Notes under the pieces: generated by a model
Databases searched by the model: none
Told to the model about the DNA's origin: nothing
The model's input: only the letters and a program-made list of their open reading frames with translations
From: Siphonodentalium dalli
Lineage: Eukaryota; Mollusca; Scaphopoda; Gadilida; Siphonodentaliidae
Length of the DNA: 64,000 bases
Assembly: GCA_032622095.1 (NCBI GenBank)
Contig: CP136063.1
Span: 39,408,106 to 39,472,105, forward strand
Direction of reading: 5' to 3'
In this document: positions 10,325 to 22,885 of the stretch, piece by piece
Numbering within the stretch: the stretch's first letter is position 1
How the letters are laid out: every line of letters starts with the position of its first letter
Made by a program: the position numbers and the translations under genes

Positions 10325-10760
10325 TCCCACAGTGGTGGCACCATGGTGCCACCTTGGTTCACCGTGGTGCCACCTTGGTGACAGCACAGTAAAGTACATT
10401 TACCATGCTAGGAGGTATGATACCACCGCGGTGGCACAATGTTTTACCAAGGTGGTAGCACAGTAAAGTTTTTCCACCATGGTGGCACCAATTTCCACCA
10501 TGGTGGTAGCACAGTAAAATGCATTTACCATGGTAGACTGTATGATACCACCGCAGTGGTAGCACAGTAAAAAAAAAAAAAATTACCAAGGTGGCACCAA
10601 ATTCCACCATGGTGGTAGCGTAGCAGAGTTAAATATTTTTACCAAGGTGGGGCCAATGTATCACCTTGGTGGTAGAACAGTCAACTAGTCTACCAAGGTG
10701 GCATAAAGTCCCACCATGGTCGCACTACAGTTAAGTTTTTCTACCAAAGTAACATCATAC
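10325..10760. repeat. CCACCATGGTGG / CCAAGGTGG palindrome array
   Basis: Many copies of self-complementary or complementary words (CCACCATGGTGG, CCACCGCGGTGG, TACCAAGGTGGTAGCACAGT) occur in both orientations. A longer unit of CACCATGGTGGTAGCACAGT plus AAA recurs every 60-80 bases. The ORF on the minus strand at 10359-10610 is repeat-derived. Confidence 0.8.
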
Positions 10761-13022
10761 CATGGCCAAATACCCTAGTGTAACCAAGTATTTCACAATG
10801 ACAATATTTATCGAAATGGTTGTTTGCTGCAAGTTAGTGGCAAATGTGCGGCATGTTTGCAGCGAATGGTTTGTTCGCAGAAAGTCAATTGCACATATTT
10901 GCAGATCTTTGCCGCAATCTTTGCAGTAAATTTAGTTTGTTTGCTGCAACTTTGCAGAAAATTTAAATTCAAGGCAAACCATTTGCGATAAGTTCACAGT
11001 AAATTTTAGATTAGTTTCAAGTTTGCAGTAAGTGTGCTGGAATCTTGGTTTGGAATACTTGTTCGCTGCGTGTGCTTTTCAAACTTGGAATTTCATTTTG
11101 TTTTTCACTAAATATTTATTTAAAGTTTGGATTTGATAATTTGAAACATTAAATTAATTAAGGCATCAATCCTTGGCCGAGTGTTTTTATTTTAGCAATC
11201 CACAAATATTTCAGGTATATTTTTTTGCAGTAAATTTAGATTGGATGCAAAAGTTTGCGATAAGTTCACAGTGAATTTTATATTAGTTTCAAGTTCGCAG
11301 TTGGAATATTTGTTCGCCATTAAATTGTTTAATTTAAACTTGGAATATTTCTTCTTCTTCTTCTTCTTCTGTTAAGGTGCATTTACTGCAATTTTGCGTA
11401 TTATCGCACCGTAATTTCAATTTTGTTTTCACCATATATTTGTTTAAAATTTGGGTTTGATAATTTCCATCATTGATTTCAACATAATCCACAGCAAAAT
11501 AAAGCAATGCTGTGTGAAACACTGTGGTGACATGTGATTATTGTGATATCTATATTCAGCTTGATTAAATTTGCCGTGGGGACATTTTTCCTAATTTCGG
11601 GGGCTGATTATTTTTTTTTAAATTCCGATCTAACAAGCGATGGATTATGCAATTTATGGACAACAAAATTCCAAATAATGTTTTTAAAAGGATTCAATAC
11701 CCCATGTGGCTTTAACAGTTCTATTGTCGGATAGCTTTATTGTCGCGATCCTGGGTTTGTTATCATGAAAACAAAACAAATATATCATGGCGGATGTGCC
11801 CTTTGAAATCAAAGGCTATAAAATTAAAAAGTTTAACGGGAACTGGAATATGGAATTGAGTCAAACAAAATGTACGCCGTTTTAGATATATCAGTTATTA
11901 ATATAATGCCAATGTAAATCATTGATTGTATAATATACTTTGTGTAGATATAATCCAGATGAAGCAAAATACCCATAAAACAACCTCAATGATCCGTTTC
12001 TTTCTGCAAGCTGCCTTTTCAAACAGGCGAAATTTGAGCAGTCAATTTTTGAAATTAAAAACCGCTGCTGCCATGATTCAGTGGATCTGTTGAAGTTGAT
12101 GGAACATTGAGGAATATAATTAATTAATTATATGGAATATGATTATTATGACAGTGTATACACATCGTGAAACTAATAAATTGGAATACCGTAATCATTC
12201 TTGATCATTATTATGTGAACTTGAAGGAAATAGTACTGTTTACAATAGGTCAACATGACCGCTTTCGCAGATTCATGAGATTGATGCTTCCAGAAGGATA
12301 CGCACTACATGTACGTTCATGACTAAACTATGTTTACAATAGCGTTTGTACGCATTGGCCATCTGTTCTAAAAATAATTAATTTCACAGCGAGGCGCTGG
12401 AGATTCGGACAAACATTAACATGCGTTCTGTCACTCGATGTCCGAATGTGCGTGGATGTGCCGAATGTATGATGATTTATTAGATAAAAGTATACATATA
12501 AATATTCATTTTACATTGTAAATTGCAGTGGTTTTCAAATAGAAATGTATACATTATCCAGGCGGTGTCATGGCCAAAATATTGTCTTCCTGACAGCGCC
12601 GAGAACTTCGATATATAACACTACTGTAAATTACATTATTTTCGCAAGTGTCATTTTTCGTGGTTTGTCATTAAGAAATTCGGGTGCATGCTTCCTGTTG
12701 TAAAGTATACCATTCTTAGTTGAATAACATTCTACCATAACGCTGCGAGGCAGTCAATATGATCGTACGTGATGACATCATATATCGCAAACTCGCTTCC
12801 GCGACAATCAGGTGTGCATGTGTGACTCCAGGCTAACCAGCGCCCCCAATAAAGCTGAACAGGTCGTCATTGTCGCATTGTTTCTGGCAAAAAGACACCC
12901 AGGATCTCTTGAACTGTCAAAAAGACACACAGGATCTCAAAGTCTCGCCAAACAACGGGAATTTTATTTAGTCGTCTGCTATTAATATTATTCTTGGCCC
13001 ACTACTGTTTCTATGTTATACT

Positions 13023-13821
13023 TTGCCCCTTGGTGAATGGATGTCCATGAACAGACTCAAACTAAATGATAATAAATCAGAATTTATTGTCATGGGATCA
13101 AAACATTCTTTGACGGAGCTACGCAAAGTACAATGTGATAACAACTTTTCTCTGAAGTTGGGAGACACAACAATAAATGCATGTGTCTCACTTCGTAACC
13201 TTAATTGGTGGTTATTTCTATGAAACAATGTCTATGGATAAAACAGTGTCATCTATACTAAAGTCAGGATATTTCCATCTTAGATGTCTTCGGCGAGTCC
13301 GCTCATACCTCGGTGAACGAGCCATGAAGCATGCTGTACTGACACTAGTGGTTTCTCGCATTGACAATCTAAACTCCCTTCTAACTAATATATCGCAAGC
13401 AAATGTAACGAAACTCAACCCGCTGTTACATAATTGTGCACGCCTCATCAAAAACATTTCGCTCTATTCCCATATATCAGCAGTTTTAAAAGATCTACAC
13501 ATGATGACATTCATTTACAGAATGACTTTCAAATGTGCGATGTTTGTTTTCAAGTATTTAAATGGTGTTGTACCAAGTTATATTAGCAATTTGTTTCAAA
13601 GCTATGTTAGAACCACAGGCATGCCTACCCGTTCTTCTGTTCGAGGACTTGATGTGAAGCAAATCAGTCTCACCAATGTGAATTATGGACACAAATGTTT
13701 TCAAAAAACAAGTAATGACATTTGGAATGCTCTACCCTATGACGTTCGCAAGTTGAGTGACATTGATGAATTTAAGAAGGCATTGAAAACTCACCTTTTT
13801 AAAAAATGTTTCAGTTTATAA
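13023..13821 (+). pseudogene. LINE (CR1/L2-like) reverse transcriptase C-terminal relic
   Basis: The first frame reads NRLKLNDNKSEFIVMGSKHS, a segment found just after the YxDD core of LINE reverse transcriptases, then LGDTTINACVSLRNL. A frameshift near 13200 leads to a second frame with MSMDKTVSSILKSGYFHLR, LTLVVSRIDNLNSLL and the usual tail (FKCAMFVFKYLNGVVPSYI, DIWNALPYDVRKLSDIDEFK, LKTHLF). The catalytic core and endonuclease are absent, so this is a 5'-truncated copy. Confidence 0.8.
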
Positions 13822-14111
13822 CTACACCAAAACTTTTTATCTGAGTTTTTTCAGAACGATATTAATCTTATTCATCAGGTTAATTTTTTACCTCAAGACA
13901 GCTCAAATACGAAATTATTAAAGAGCGTTTTAAAATCCGTATATGGTATATAATAATCATATGTATCCATGCACCTGACAAATGAGGTTTATCCATTCGA
14001 CATTTAGACAGATAACTTTCATTTTCGTCGGACACTCTGACAAAGTCCGAGGTGTGAAGCGCGAATTAATTGTCGGTGGTGTCGGATGTCTGGGGGGGGG
14101 GGGTGTCAGAC

Positions 14112-15120
14112 CGGTTTTCCGAAGACCTATTACTACGAAGGCCCACAACTCCGAAGGTCCGATTCTCCGAAGGTCCGATTCTCCGAAGATTTTGTTTTAT
14201 CGGGGTATTATCGTTTACTACATAGTGTACAGTCCAGTGGCGAAGCCAAGGGGTCCCAAAATTCCCACTGCCCCCATTAAACCTCTACTTGCTATTTCAG
14301 ACAATATGGGCCCCTACCAAAACATGTCCAATGTCATGTAAACGCCCGGAAATCGTTCATGGGGCATCAAAATATTCAAACTTTTCCTACTGCCCCCACC
14401 TAAATGGGAATCCTGGCCCGCCACTGACTATACACCAGATACTATAACGTTACGTTGGCCCATGAGATGCCAGAGTAAAATGTACAGGGGTGAACGGGGA
14501 AGAACTTGTCGCCCCTGTGCATGTCAGGCTACTCTGACATTCTTGCAGCGTTTCGTTATAATATACCCGGTGCACACCAGTGGCGGAGCCAGGGTTCCCA
14601 TTTAGGGGTGCACATTAATTAGCATATGTGGGGGATATGTGGGGGATATATCATGCATATGATATGCCGAAAGCATATCACGAAGGCCTGATTTGGGGAG
14701 CGCATACATGGGAGGGGTCGCCCCCAATCGTTGGTCCGGGGGCTCCCCTGGGCAGGAACACTGTGAATATTTGAATGCCTAGGAGGGATTTCCTGACGTT
14801 TACATGACATTTGACATGTTTTTTGGGGGCGGTCTTCCCTAGGGCCCCATTGACCCCGCCACTGGACTGTACACTATTTAATAAGCGATAAAACATGATA
14901 TTCGGAGAATCGGCCCTTCGGAGTTATAGACCTTCGGAGTTATGGGCGTTCGGAGTTATAGGCCTTCGGAGTTATGGGCTTTCGGAGTTATGGGTCTTCG
15001 GAGTTATGGAATTTCGGAGAATCGGGACTTCGGAGTTATGGGCTTTCGGAGAATCGGGGCGTCGGAGAATCTGACCTTCGGAGAATCGGACCTTCGGAGT
15101 TATGGGTCTTCGGAAAAACG
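14112..15120. mobile_element. Foldback element with 15-bp minisatellite arms
   Basis: The left arm (14112-14255) and right arm (14841-15120) are complementary. Their outer parts consist of 15-bp units of CTTCGGAGTTATGGG or CTTCGGAGAATCGG type, expanded on the right (about fifteen units). The inner part begins AGTCCAGTGGCG and ends CGCCACTGGACT, which looks like an internal MITE with further pairing (ATGTCATGTAAACG with CGTTTACATGACAT). The ORFs at 13982-14341, 14942-15142 and 14974-15312 merely translate the repeats. Confidence 0.75.
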
Positions 15121-15527
15121 CTACATAACCGTCTGGGGTTAATTATTTCGATATTCCAAGAGGACTATGTTTACTCTATATTCTTTGAAAAACAAATTGG
15201 TGTAAACAATTACGAAAGAACTATTTTGATTGGGCGTTTTCTAACACTGCAAACACTGGGTAGTTTATACCGCAGTTTTATGAATTTCCCGACTTCGACT
15301 ATTTTGTCGTAAACAATAAAAAAAATACAATGAGCAACTGAAAATGTTTTTTAATATTCTGGAAGAAGTATATGTCCCTGATATATGTGTAAATTTTCAC
15401 GTAAAAATTACGAAAGATAACAAAGTTACAATTAGTTTTATAGACCCACTCTCAATCTCACACATACAGTAAATGCATGCGTTCTCAAACACGTGGTAAA
15501 GTTTGTCCGAAAATCTATTTTTAGCAT

Positions 15528-15695
15528 ATGATATCATTATTCGTGACGTACTCGGGAGCTCAATGCGTACAAGCGCTATTACATCCAAATTTCAACTCAA
15601 ACTTCGAAGTGAAATGGTGTGTTGACACGGAAACCGGCGAGCTCGTCAATTTTGAATGTGATGAACAGTGGAGACTGGATAGGAAAATTCAATGA
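15528..15695 (+). CDS. Small unrecognised ORF (55 codons)
   Basis: ATG at 15528 opens a short frame ending in TGA, with a protein-like stretch FEVKWCVDTETGELVNFEC and EQWRLDRK. It has no splice signal that can be fixed. I do not recognise it. It may be an exon or chance. Confidence 0.2.
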   Translation: MISLFVTYSGAQCVQALLHPNFNSNFEVKWCVDTETGELVNFECDEQWRLDRKIQ

Positions 15696-15699
15696 CCAT

Positions 15700-18376
15700 G
15701 AAATTCGGATTCAGTTGATCAACCATGAAATTCCAGTGATGCTCAATATAATATATACATTCAAGTATATTAGGCTGTTAGGATCTAGGCCAGCCCAAGC
15801 CGACACTGCCATGAGTCGTTTTCCTACTGAAGTTCTGATGGCGATGCCACTGTGCACAGTGCAGGTAACAGTATACTGACACTGTCTGCAGTGCAGGTGG
15901 CTGCCCTTTAATAAGTTGAACTTTATTTGATTTTCCCCAGGGATCATGCATAGAAGCCATGGAAGTTGATGAAGATTAAGGTCATAAACTTCAAGGAACA
16001 TTCTTTTAAAATTGTTCATCTTACAAATCCTGTGTCAAGTTCAAGTTTAGTTAGTACCGCTGATGGGGTCATTGTCACAAGGCATTGATCACAATCGTGG
16101 GCAGATTTTTAAATTGATCACAAATGTACCCAGCTTTTCTATGGTGATCACATTTATAGCCAGCTTTTCATATTCATGCGAGCATTGGTGAACCGAGTTT
16201 TAACCCGGGTTATAGAACGTGAATGTAGACACAGCTATTATAAATCTATATTTTGTATTGAGAAAATTAAATACTAATCAATATTTTCTATTATGATTCA
16301 GTGAATAATAAAAAGACAAAGTAAAATGCAGCTGGACCATCACTGAAACAGCTGAGAATGGAGTCCAAGGAAACCTTCATCCAGAATGTTCTATCAAACA
16401 GTACGTTAGTTCTTTGAATTGAAAAGAAAGCTAATACATGCATTTTTTAAGTACAGTAAACAGGGGGGGGGGGCGTAAAAAAGTACATACACCATGTCAA
16501 TTTTTTTGGAAGCCCCTGTTTTGAGACCCACCCACCCTTTTTTATACATAAATCAGGGGGGTAGAGGAAAAAAACTGCAGACACAGTGGAAATTTTTGTT
16601 TTCGTCAGTTTGGGTAACCCCCTCCTCTAACCTGCAGTTTTTTCCCACTGACCAATGACACACCCCCCCCCCCCCAAATTATGCTGAATTATGTGATAAA
16701 TAACACTGATAAATAAGTTAAATAAGTTAAATAATTGTCTAATAACTCATACATGAGCATAAATGGTAACTGTGTTAGTCAATGTGTAAAATTCTGGATA
16801 TATCCTGATATGGTAGCTTATACAATTACAATACAGTCAGGATCTATTATCACATGAGCCATGAAAGTTGAAAACTTGTCTGCATCATATTATGTGGTGA
16901 TTCCTGGCGATTCAAGTATCGTTGAATTTTTTAGTGTTAATATTTTGTTTGCTTAACTTGACATCGTCAGGAAAAGCTATTGTCATGGTGCATCTTCCCA
17001 CGTCTGTGAGTCTGTATGTCTTAACCCTTTGGCATGGGCTACAGCCTACACCGCTTCATCAATCAACATGAAATTTTTTATTGGGGATTACATTGACATA
17101 TACATGTAGATGAGAACGAGATGTTTTCGTGTCAGTCAGCCAAAAAACATGGTCACCGTCTGCCATTTTGTTTATAGTATTACACCATGTAAACCCATTA
17201 GCACGTACAGGCCACATACCTCATCTTTTGTTGTTTCAGCATGAAATTTGTCATGGATGTTGACTTGACATGTTGATTCATTTGGTTCATCCAACCATCT
17301 TTCTCATTAAAGTTTATGATTTCCTAGATGATGAGATACCACTATTATGTTTTTATTTTGAACTTCACCAATTAAACAATGATACTTTATCATAATTGTA
17401 GGGGTCATATATGGATATGTTTTATTGTTTGTTAGCTCCAATAGCTTCAATAGCTTATACACATCATAGTTGTATCTATGTACATGTATACACACAAATA
17501 ACTATATATACACATTATATTCATGTGTATTCTGTACTAATCTTACTAAAATGCACTTTTTTGGAGTGCACTTTTTTTACGCACACTAAAAAACACCCAC
17601 CCCCCCTTTCAATATCAGTTTTCAGTGAATTTTGTCAATAATTTACTCTATCTAGGGGGTGTAAACAACATTAAATGCTATAATATCACTCTAAGCATAA
17701 AACTTTAGCAAATGCAGGATGTTTTGTAGTAACAATTTAGGTAAATTAATGTATTTGCATAAAATGTGCACAATTTGCAAAAAACTTGCCGCGGCCTCAG
17801 ACACCCACGTAAAAATAGGACATGGTGTATGGCATTTTTTTTACATGTAGGTACGGTATGTAGGGAATATTTTTTTTATTTTATTTCCTATTTTCTTGTG
17901 AAATTTGTGGTATTCAGTCATAAGTTGATAACATGCACACAATGCTTGAAATATGATATGCTGGGTTATCATAAATTTGCCCATGTTACTTTTTTACATA
18001 TTAAAACCAGTACATGTAGCTATCTTAGAGCATTAATTCTTCTAATTTTTACTATTCTGATATGTGTTAAATTATGTGTAGAATGTTGACTATATATGCA
18101 TCATCATCATGTGCTCTCTTAGAACTGTGTGCCATATAATCAAAAGATTCAGTGTTTATCTCTGACCATATTTAAGAAGATTTAGGTGTCCTTTGGATCA
18201 GCCTGATAGCATATTCGAACGCCATAAATCGCACCTAAATTGAACAAAATTGTCCGGATTTAGTTTGTATACATAGTTTGATATACAAGGTATATTTTTG
18301 ACGTGTGAAATCTGTGGGCTAGGAATGCATGGGTAACAAAGATATTTTTAATACCAGCCTTGTGCAATATTTGTAG
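15700..18376. other. 2.7-kb region without a recognised gene
   Basis: It contains a G-run/C-run bounded segment at 16460-16675 (AGGGGGGG on the left, CCCCCCCC on the right, with TTTTTCC-CTGCAG words pairing inside), which may be a MITE. A TTAACCCTTTGGCATGGGC at 17020 resembles a piggyBac-like end but no partner end was found. The rest is AT-rich. Confidence 0.45.
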
Positions 18377-18648
18377 GTCCTGCATCTAGTTCTCATCACA
18401 CAGGCTCTAACACCAACAGCACCCCGATACAGACACCAATCGACATCACTACGATACAGACACCAATCGACAGCACCCCGATACAGACACCAATCGACAG
18501 CACCCCGATACAGACACCAATCGACATCACCCCGATACAGACACCAATTGACAGCACCCCGATACAGACACCAATCGACATCACTACGATACAGACACCA
18601 ATCGACATCACTACGACATCACTTCCCACTAAGAATATCATACCAAAC
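18377..18648 (+). CDS. Putative exon with nine-residue tandem repeat
   Basis: A 27-bp unit repeated about eight times keeps one plus-strand frame open and encodes TPIQTPIDS and close variants (TTIQTPIDI). A TTTGTAG acceptor at 18376 and a GT at 18649 bound an open frame without an ATG, so it would be an internal exon. No partner exon with matching phase could be fixed. A non-coding minisatellite is the main alternative. A threonine/proline-rich repeat of this kind would suit an extracellular or linker region, which is inference only. Confidence 0.35.
18416..18620. repeat. 27-bp minisatellite
   Basis: About eight units of the CCGATACAGACACCAATCGA type differ only by codon-level changes (AGCACC, ATCACT, ACTACG). 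Unit length is a multiple of three throughout. Confidence 0.9.
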
Positions 18649-18949
18649 GTAATGAAAATAAGTATAATATATAATATTTGACATATTAAAAGATACTGTT
18701 AGGTAAATCTCTTATTTTACGAAATAATGGATCAGAAATAAGATGGAACTATTTTCATGCGCGGAAGACTACTTTGTTTATCAAGAGGAGCGGACGCCCC
18801 GGGATTCCTTCTCTTTTCTGGCTGCGACTACAGCAGAAAAGTAAACATCGTACTGTCGCCAGAAAAGAGCAGATATCATTCAAAGTTTGCCCACCACCAC
18901 CCCATCTACCTCACCATTATCTGTTATATTAGACCATGTCTATTTTGTG

Positions 18950-19230
18950 GGTTGATGTCGATATCAAACGTTGGTGATGCGCTTGTATCGCTCACCTTTC
19001 CATACTTCTGGTATCTATATGACTCCACCCTAATTGGTTTTTACATCAGAGATCTACATCATTCACCATAAAATATTTGGTCCTACGCAGTCGGCTGTGG
19101 TGGATAGCTGTGACGCGCCTGTATCGCTCACAGCTGTCCCTTATGGCACAACATTTTAAATTACATCAATTACTTGGCATCCCTGGCATGCATCTGGGGG
19201 GCAACGCGCCTGTATCGCTTTCCTTTCCGG
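18950..19230. repeat. Three loosely spaced CGCCTGTATCGCT repeats
   Basis: GCGCTTGTATCGCTCACC, GCGCCTGTATCGCTCACA and GCGCCTGTATCGCTTTCC occur near 18979, 19113 and 19206, spaced about 95-135 bases. The local ORFs have no recognisable content. Confidence 0.5.
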
Positions 19231-19452
19231 TTGCACTGCCAGTGCTATACTCATTCTCTTGCTTTCATTCCTTTCATCATTGTGTGATTTTATGTCTATC
19301 ACTGGTGGCGGTTTGATTGTCCACCAGTCAAATTTTGACTCCTGTTTGATACTTTTTAATATGACAAACATAAATAAATTTCTATATATTTTATCAGTCC
19401 AAACAGGAAACTATTGTTGCTGTTGTTTTCATAACCTATAATTATTGGAGGG

Positions 19453-19669
19453 TTGGGGTTCATAAATAACAATACAGCACAATCCAAGTACACAGAGCTG
19501 ACACCATCCACTTCAGAAATCTTCAACGAGGCATATACAGCGATAGGCTATCATGAGTATTCATCTTATGAAGAACAAGTGCCAACCCCGGCCCGACAGG
19601 TCTTAAGTCAGTCGAATGTGCGAGACAAATGTGAAGGTTGCGACAACTTGTCACAGAAATTAAAAGAAG
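19453..19669 (+). CDS. Unrecognised exon-like ORF
   Basis: The frame reads YTELTPSTSEIFNEAYTAIG and ends CEGCDNLSQKLKE just before a good AAGAAG/GTAGGT donor at 19670. The composition and donor suggest a real exon, but its acceptor and family are unknown. It could belong with the repeat exon at 18377-18648, although phases do not match with obvious acceptors. Confidence 0.3.
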
Positions 19670-19916
19670 GTAGGTCCATACATATTAAATATTACCCTAA
19701 TTTAGCCTAAATTGAACGACTTGAAAATTGTGTGGGCCGGTACAATGAAAATGTATATAAAATTCAATGATTTATTTGGCATATCTGATGACCTGAATAT
19801 ATCTCATGGGAAAAGGATATTACTTGAATGAACCATAACATTTTAGGCCCATTTATATACAAATACTCTTTCTCACAGAAGCTTCTTTATGCACTTATAT
19901 AGAGGATATGAAATGA

Positions 19917-20036
19917 GTGTTTCTCTCATATGATATTTATGAAACGAGTCTAAGAATTTTCAGTTTTCTCGAGCCTCCGGCGAGAGAAAACTGAAAATTT
20001 GTGACGAGTTTCATAAATATCATATGAGAGAAACAC
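19917..20036. repeat. 120-bp hairpin with 54-bp arms
   Basis: The left arm starting GTGTTTCTCTCATATGATAT and the right arm ending ATATCATATGAGAGAAACAC are almost perfectly complementary around a CCTCCGG centre. The following sequence repeats AATACATATTCTATTTATC-like words at 20040 and 20282, and CATATGATAAATATA returns near 20548, so a larger MITE of about 650 bp probably contains it. Confidence 0.85.
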
Positions 20037-20039
20037 GAA

Positions 20040-21260
20040 TTACATATTCTATTTATCATATGACACCTATAAATTTATTATGATGTCCAAAACGCACACA
20101 AATCACTAAATAGCTATATGACATCGGCAGCAAAAGGTTAATGTGACATCACTTCATTGCACCGGAAGCCCAATTACACCTGGTGAACTAGCAGAAATAA
20201 TATGCACGCGAAGATGATATAGTGCGCTATTCTGTTCTCATTTTGTGACATTATATCGTATGTTTATTAGATAAATACGAATTACATATTCTATTTATCG
20301 TATAACAATGTCCAAAACTATATATTTCAAGATTATAATTGCGAGAATTTCGGCATCGCGTTGATTGACGCGCACGAATTTGACCTGCATTTAGTAAGAG
20401 ATGCGGCTCGGCCCAGGCTGCCATTCAGCCAATCAGAACACACTTTTTGTCAACAAACCAATCAAATTATCGGAAGGAGATATGAACTAGTAGTTCATAT
20501 GATTGATTTATGACATACTTTCCAACGTAAATAATGATTGAGTCATATGATAAATATACATATCATTTTAAGAGTAATTTATTTGCATTTTTGTAGCTGT
20601 TAGAGGAAGTTGAAATGAATCTGGCGACACTCTGATTGTAAAACTTGTGCTTGGCATACAGAACATACTTCAGGTGTGACTTCAGCTTGATTCGAGAATG
20701 TATATAATTATATTTATAGAGGCAGCCTTGGATAGGGAGTTCTTCGAATCTCTCATTCAGTACAATGCAAGTATGATAGCAGCAAAGATCAACCGTGATT
20801 CTTACCTTCATCTGATGAAAAAGCTCTACTCACCAAAATCAATTGTTATATTAATTGTGGATGTGATTATCTAAACAGACACCATTCACTGAGCTCTGCC
20901 GCCATTCGTTTTGACAACGTAATGACGTATACTATAGATCAAAAGTTTAAGTGATATTATTTAAATTGCCTGAAGGGAACTGCACAAAGTTCACAAACAA
21001 GACAAGTAGATATCGAATCCATGAATAAATAGTATTTATTTGAGGAGTATCAGGGATGTAAGTTTTCCGGTTTTTCGTTCCGTTCCGGCTTCCATTTTTT
21101 TGGTCTGATTTTTCGTTAGTGCTTTCTCTTTCCCGGATGATGTCAAACAATCTTCCGTTTCGGCACACTGAAAGCATTCCGTGATATTGCTTTACCGACC
21201 TCAGATTATGAATAGGACGTGCCTGGATAATTTCTTCGTCGCATTTTAACAATAACAACA
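20040..21260. other. No gene recognised
   Basis: The first half is probably the rest of the hairpin-bearing MITE, up to about 20570. The ORFs on the minus strand at 20563-20811 and 20947-21261 have no recognisable motif. Confidence 0.4.
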
Positions 21261-22575
21261 ATGAGTATTTTAAATCGAGATTCCCCGATCAATGACGTGG
21301 GATTGAAAAACAAATTCAATTGGTCTTGGCTGGAACAAAAAGATGTTCATGGCGACTTCCTATCCGATTACATTCGGAAAATAAACATTGCTTGAAAGGT
21401 ATTGTGCGATTATTGCGGCGATCACATCAAGTACGGTTCATCGGGAAAAAAGGCCCTTCACAATCATGCATCGTCGGCAAAACACAACACCAGTATGAAA
21501 ACCTTGGCCAACAACCAGACTCTGCCCAGTGTTTTCACAAGTGCATAACTTCTGGAACAGGGTGCTGTGTTAAATTCAAATAAACCTCAGACTGAATCCA
21601 CAATGAAAGCTGTGTATGGAGCCCCACCAAATGTGATCACCCAATGTGAGACTGCTACTGAACCAAAACAATTACCTGTTGTACACTTTACAGACATAGT
21701 TTCTCATGCAGAGGCACTGATATGCAGCTTTATAGCAGAACATTCTCTCCCGCTATCAGTTGTGCCAGGCATCATTAAATTGTCTCAAGAGCTGAGCCAG
21801 GACAAAAAAGTTTTAGAAAGTCTAAAGATGGAACGACAGACGGCAACCTATAAATTGAAGGAAGGATTAGCTGGTGTGTCACGTAAAATGATAGTGAATC
21901 GGATGAAAGACAGTCATTTTTTAAATTAACTTGGATGAGTGCACAAACAAAGCTAACACAGAACGTGTATTGAACATTCTTGTTTGCTTTTTCGATGATA
22001 GTCTTCAAAAGAGTGTTGTAGAACACTATGCATCAGTCATCATGACAACTGTCAATACCATAACTGTCCACAAGGTTGTTACAGATCTGCTGATTGACGA
22101 TGACAACCCACTTACAAATCTAATTTCAAGTTTATCTGACTCCACAAATTATATGAGAGGGAAATTAAATGGATTCGAGACCAAGCTAAGAAAAGATATT
22201 CCCTCACTTTTGGATATTGATGGAGATATTTGTCATCACATTCATAATTCGGTAAATTTTTCTGCAAAGCTTTCGATCGACATGTTGAGAAGTTTGATGA
22301 TGATATATTCATTGACTTTAGGTACAGTCCAGAATCAAGAGAATACATAGAAGAGATATGTCATATGCTTGGTATAAAATACCAGGTACCAACTGAGAGA
22401 ATCAAGCATAGATGGTTATCAGCATATGATGTTACTGTCCGCAATGAAAGCCTATTTGATGCTTTCATTCTGTATTACAACTGTTGGCTATCATAATATG
22501 ATCAGGAAACGTACAAGGACATATTCTAAGCGAAAGAAGGATACATCTCTGTCACACGTCAAAAAGATTAGGCTT
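21261..22575 (+). pseudogene. hAT-like zinc-finger transposase-derived gene, N-terminal half
   Basis: ATG at 21261 begins MSILNRDSPINDVGLKN and reads FNWSWLEQKDVHGDFLSDYI. After an in-frame TGA comes a BED/C2H2-like finger, VLCDYCGDHIKYGSSGKKAL followed by HNHASSAKH (C-x2-C and H-x5-H). A TAA after VFTSA interrupts, then coding resumes in the same frame to about 21920. A frameshift leads into LDECTNKANTERVLNILVC, and another near 22270 into FRYSPESREYIEEICHMLG and RIKHRWLSAYDV. The pattern matches an invertebrate protein family with a hAT-type C-terminal dimerisation region, whose C-terminus lies at 26036-27578. The stops and shifts show it is dead. Confidence 0.55.
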
Positions 22576-22885
22576 CACTGACATGTTTACTGTTTACTTC
22601 ATGTACATATTTACATTACTGTAAGAGATTTGACAGACATACCTCAGTTGAAGTTTTTAATTCAGTTCAGGACAGTTGAAAAGCTTTGAAAATGTTTAAA
22701 GAAACTTTTGGAAATCTGTAAATATTACTGAACATTTATCTGATACATGTTGGTTGTTAGAGCCTTTGGATGTCAATATATCAGCAACAGAGACTGTATA
22801 TAAGGGTAATAATGGGCACACTATAATTGGCCATTTATGAATTTAACCATGAGGATTTTTGTTTTCTAAAATGTAAGGTGATCGA

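Larger units (their letters stand above)
9220..13015. other. 3.8-kb gene-free repeat region
   Basis: No coding sequence is supported. It contains a 45-bp direct duplication (about 9663-9750), a MITE with flanking duplication (9893-10013), the palindrome array 10325-10760, and repeats of TTTGCAGTAAATTTAG-like words at 10800-11300. The rest, 11500-13015, is unassigned AT-rich DNA. Confidence 0.5.

Noticed and set aside
15711-16019. 102-codon minus-strand ORF
   Set aside because: No motif, no splice context, and overlaps other chance ORFs on both strands.
17020-17040. TTAACCCTTTGGCATGGGC as the end of another TTAA MITE
   Set aside because: No complementary end with TTAA was found within a few hundred bases.
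18396-18641. Minus-strand ORF of IGVCIGVMS repeats
   Set aside because: It is the complement of the 27-bp repeat; the plus strand has the more plausible frame and splice sites.
20563-20811. 82-codon minus-strand ORF as a host exon
   Set aside because: No recognisable family or splice sites; could be real but cannot be supported.
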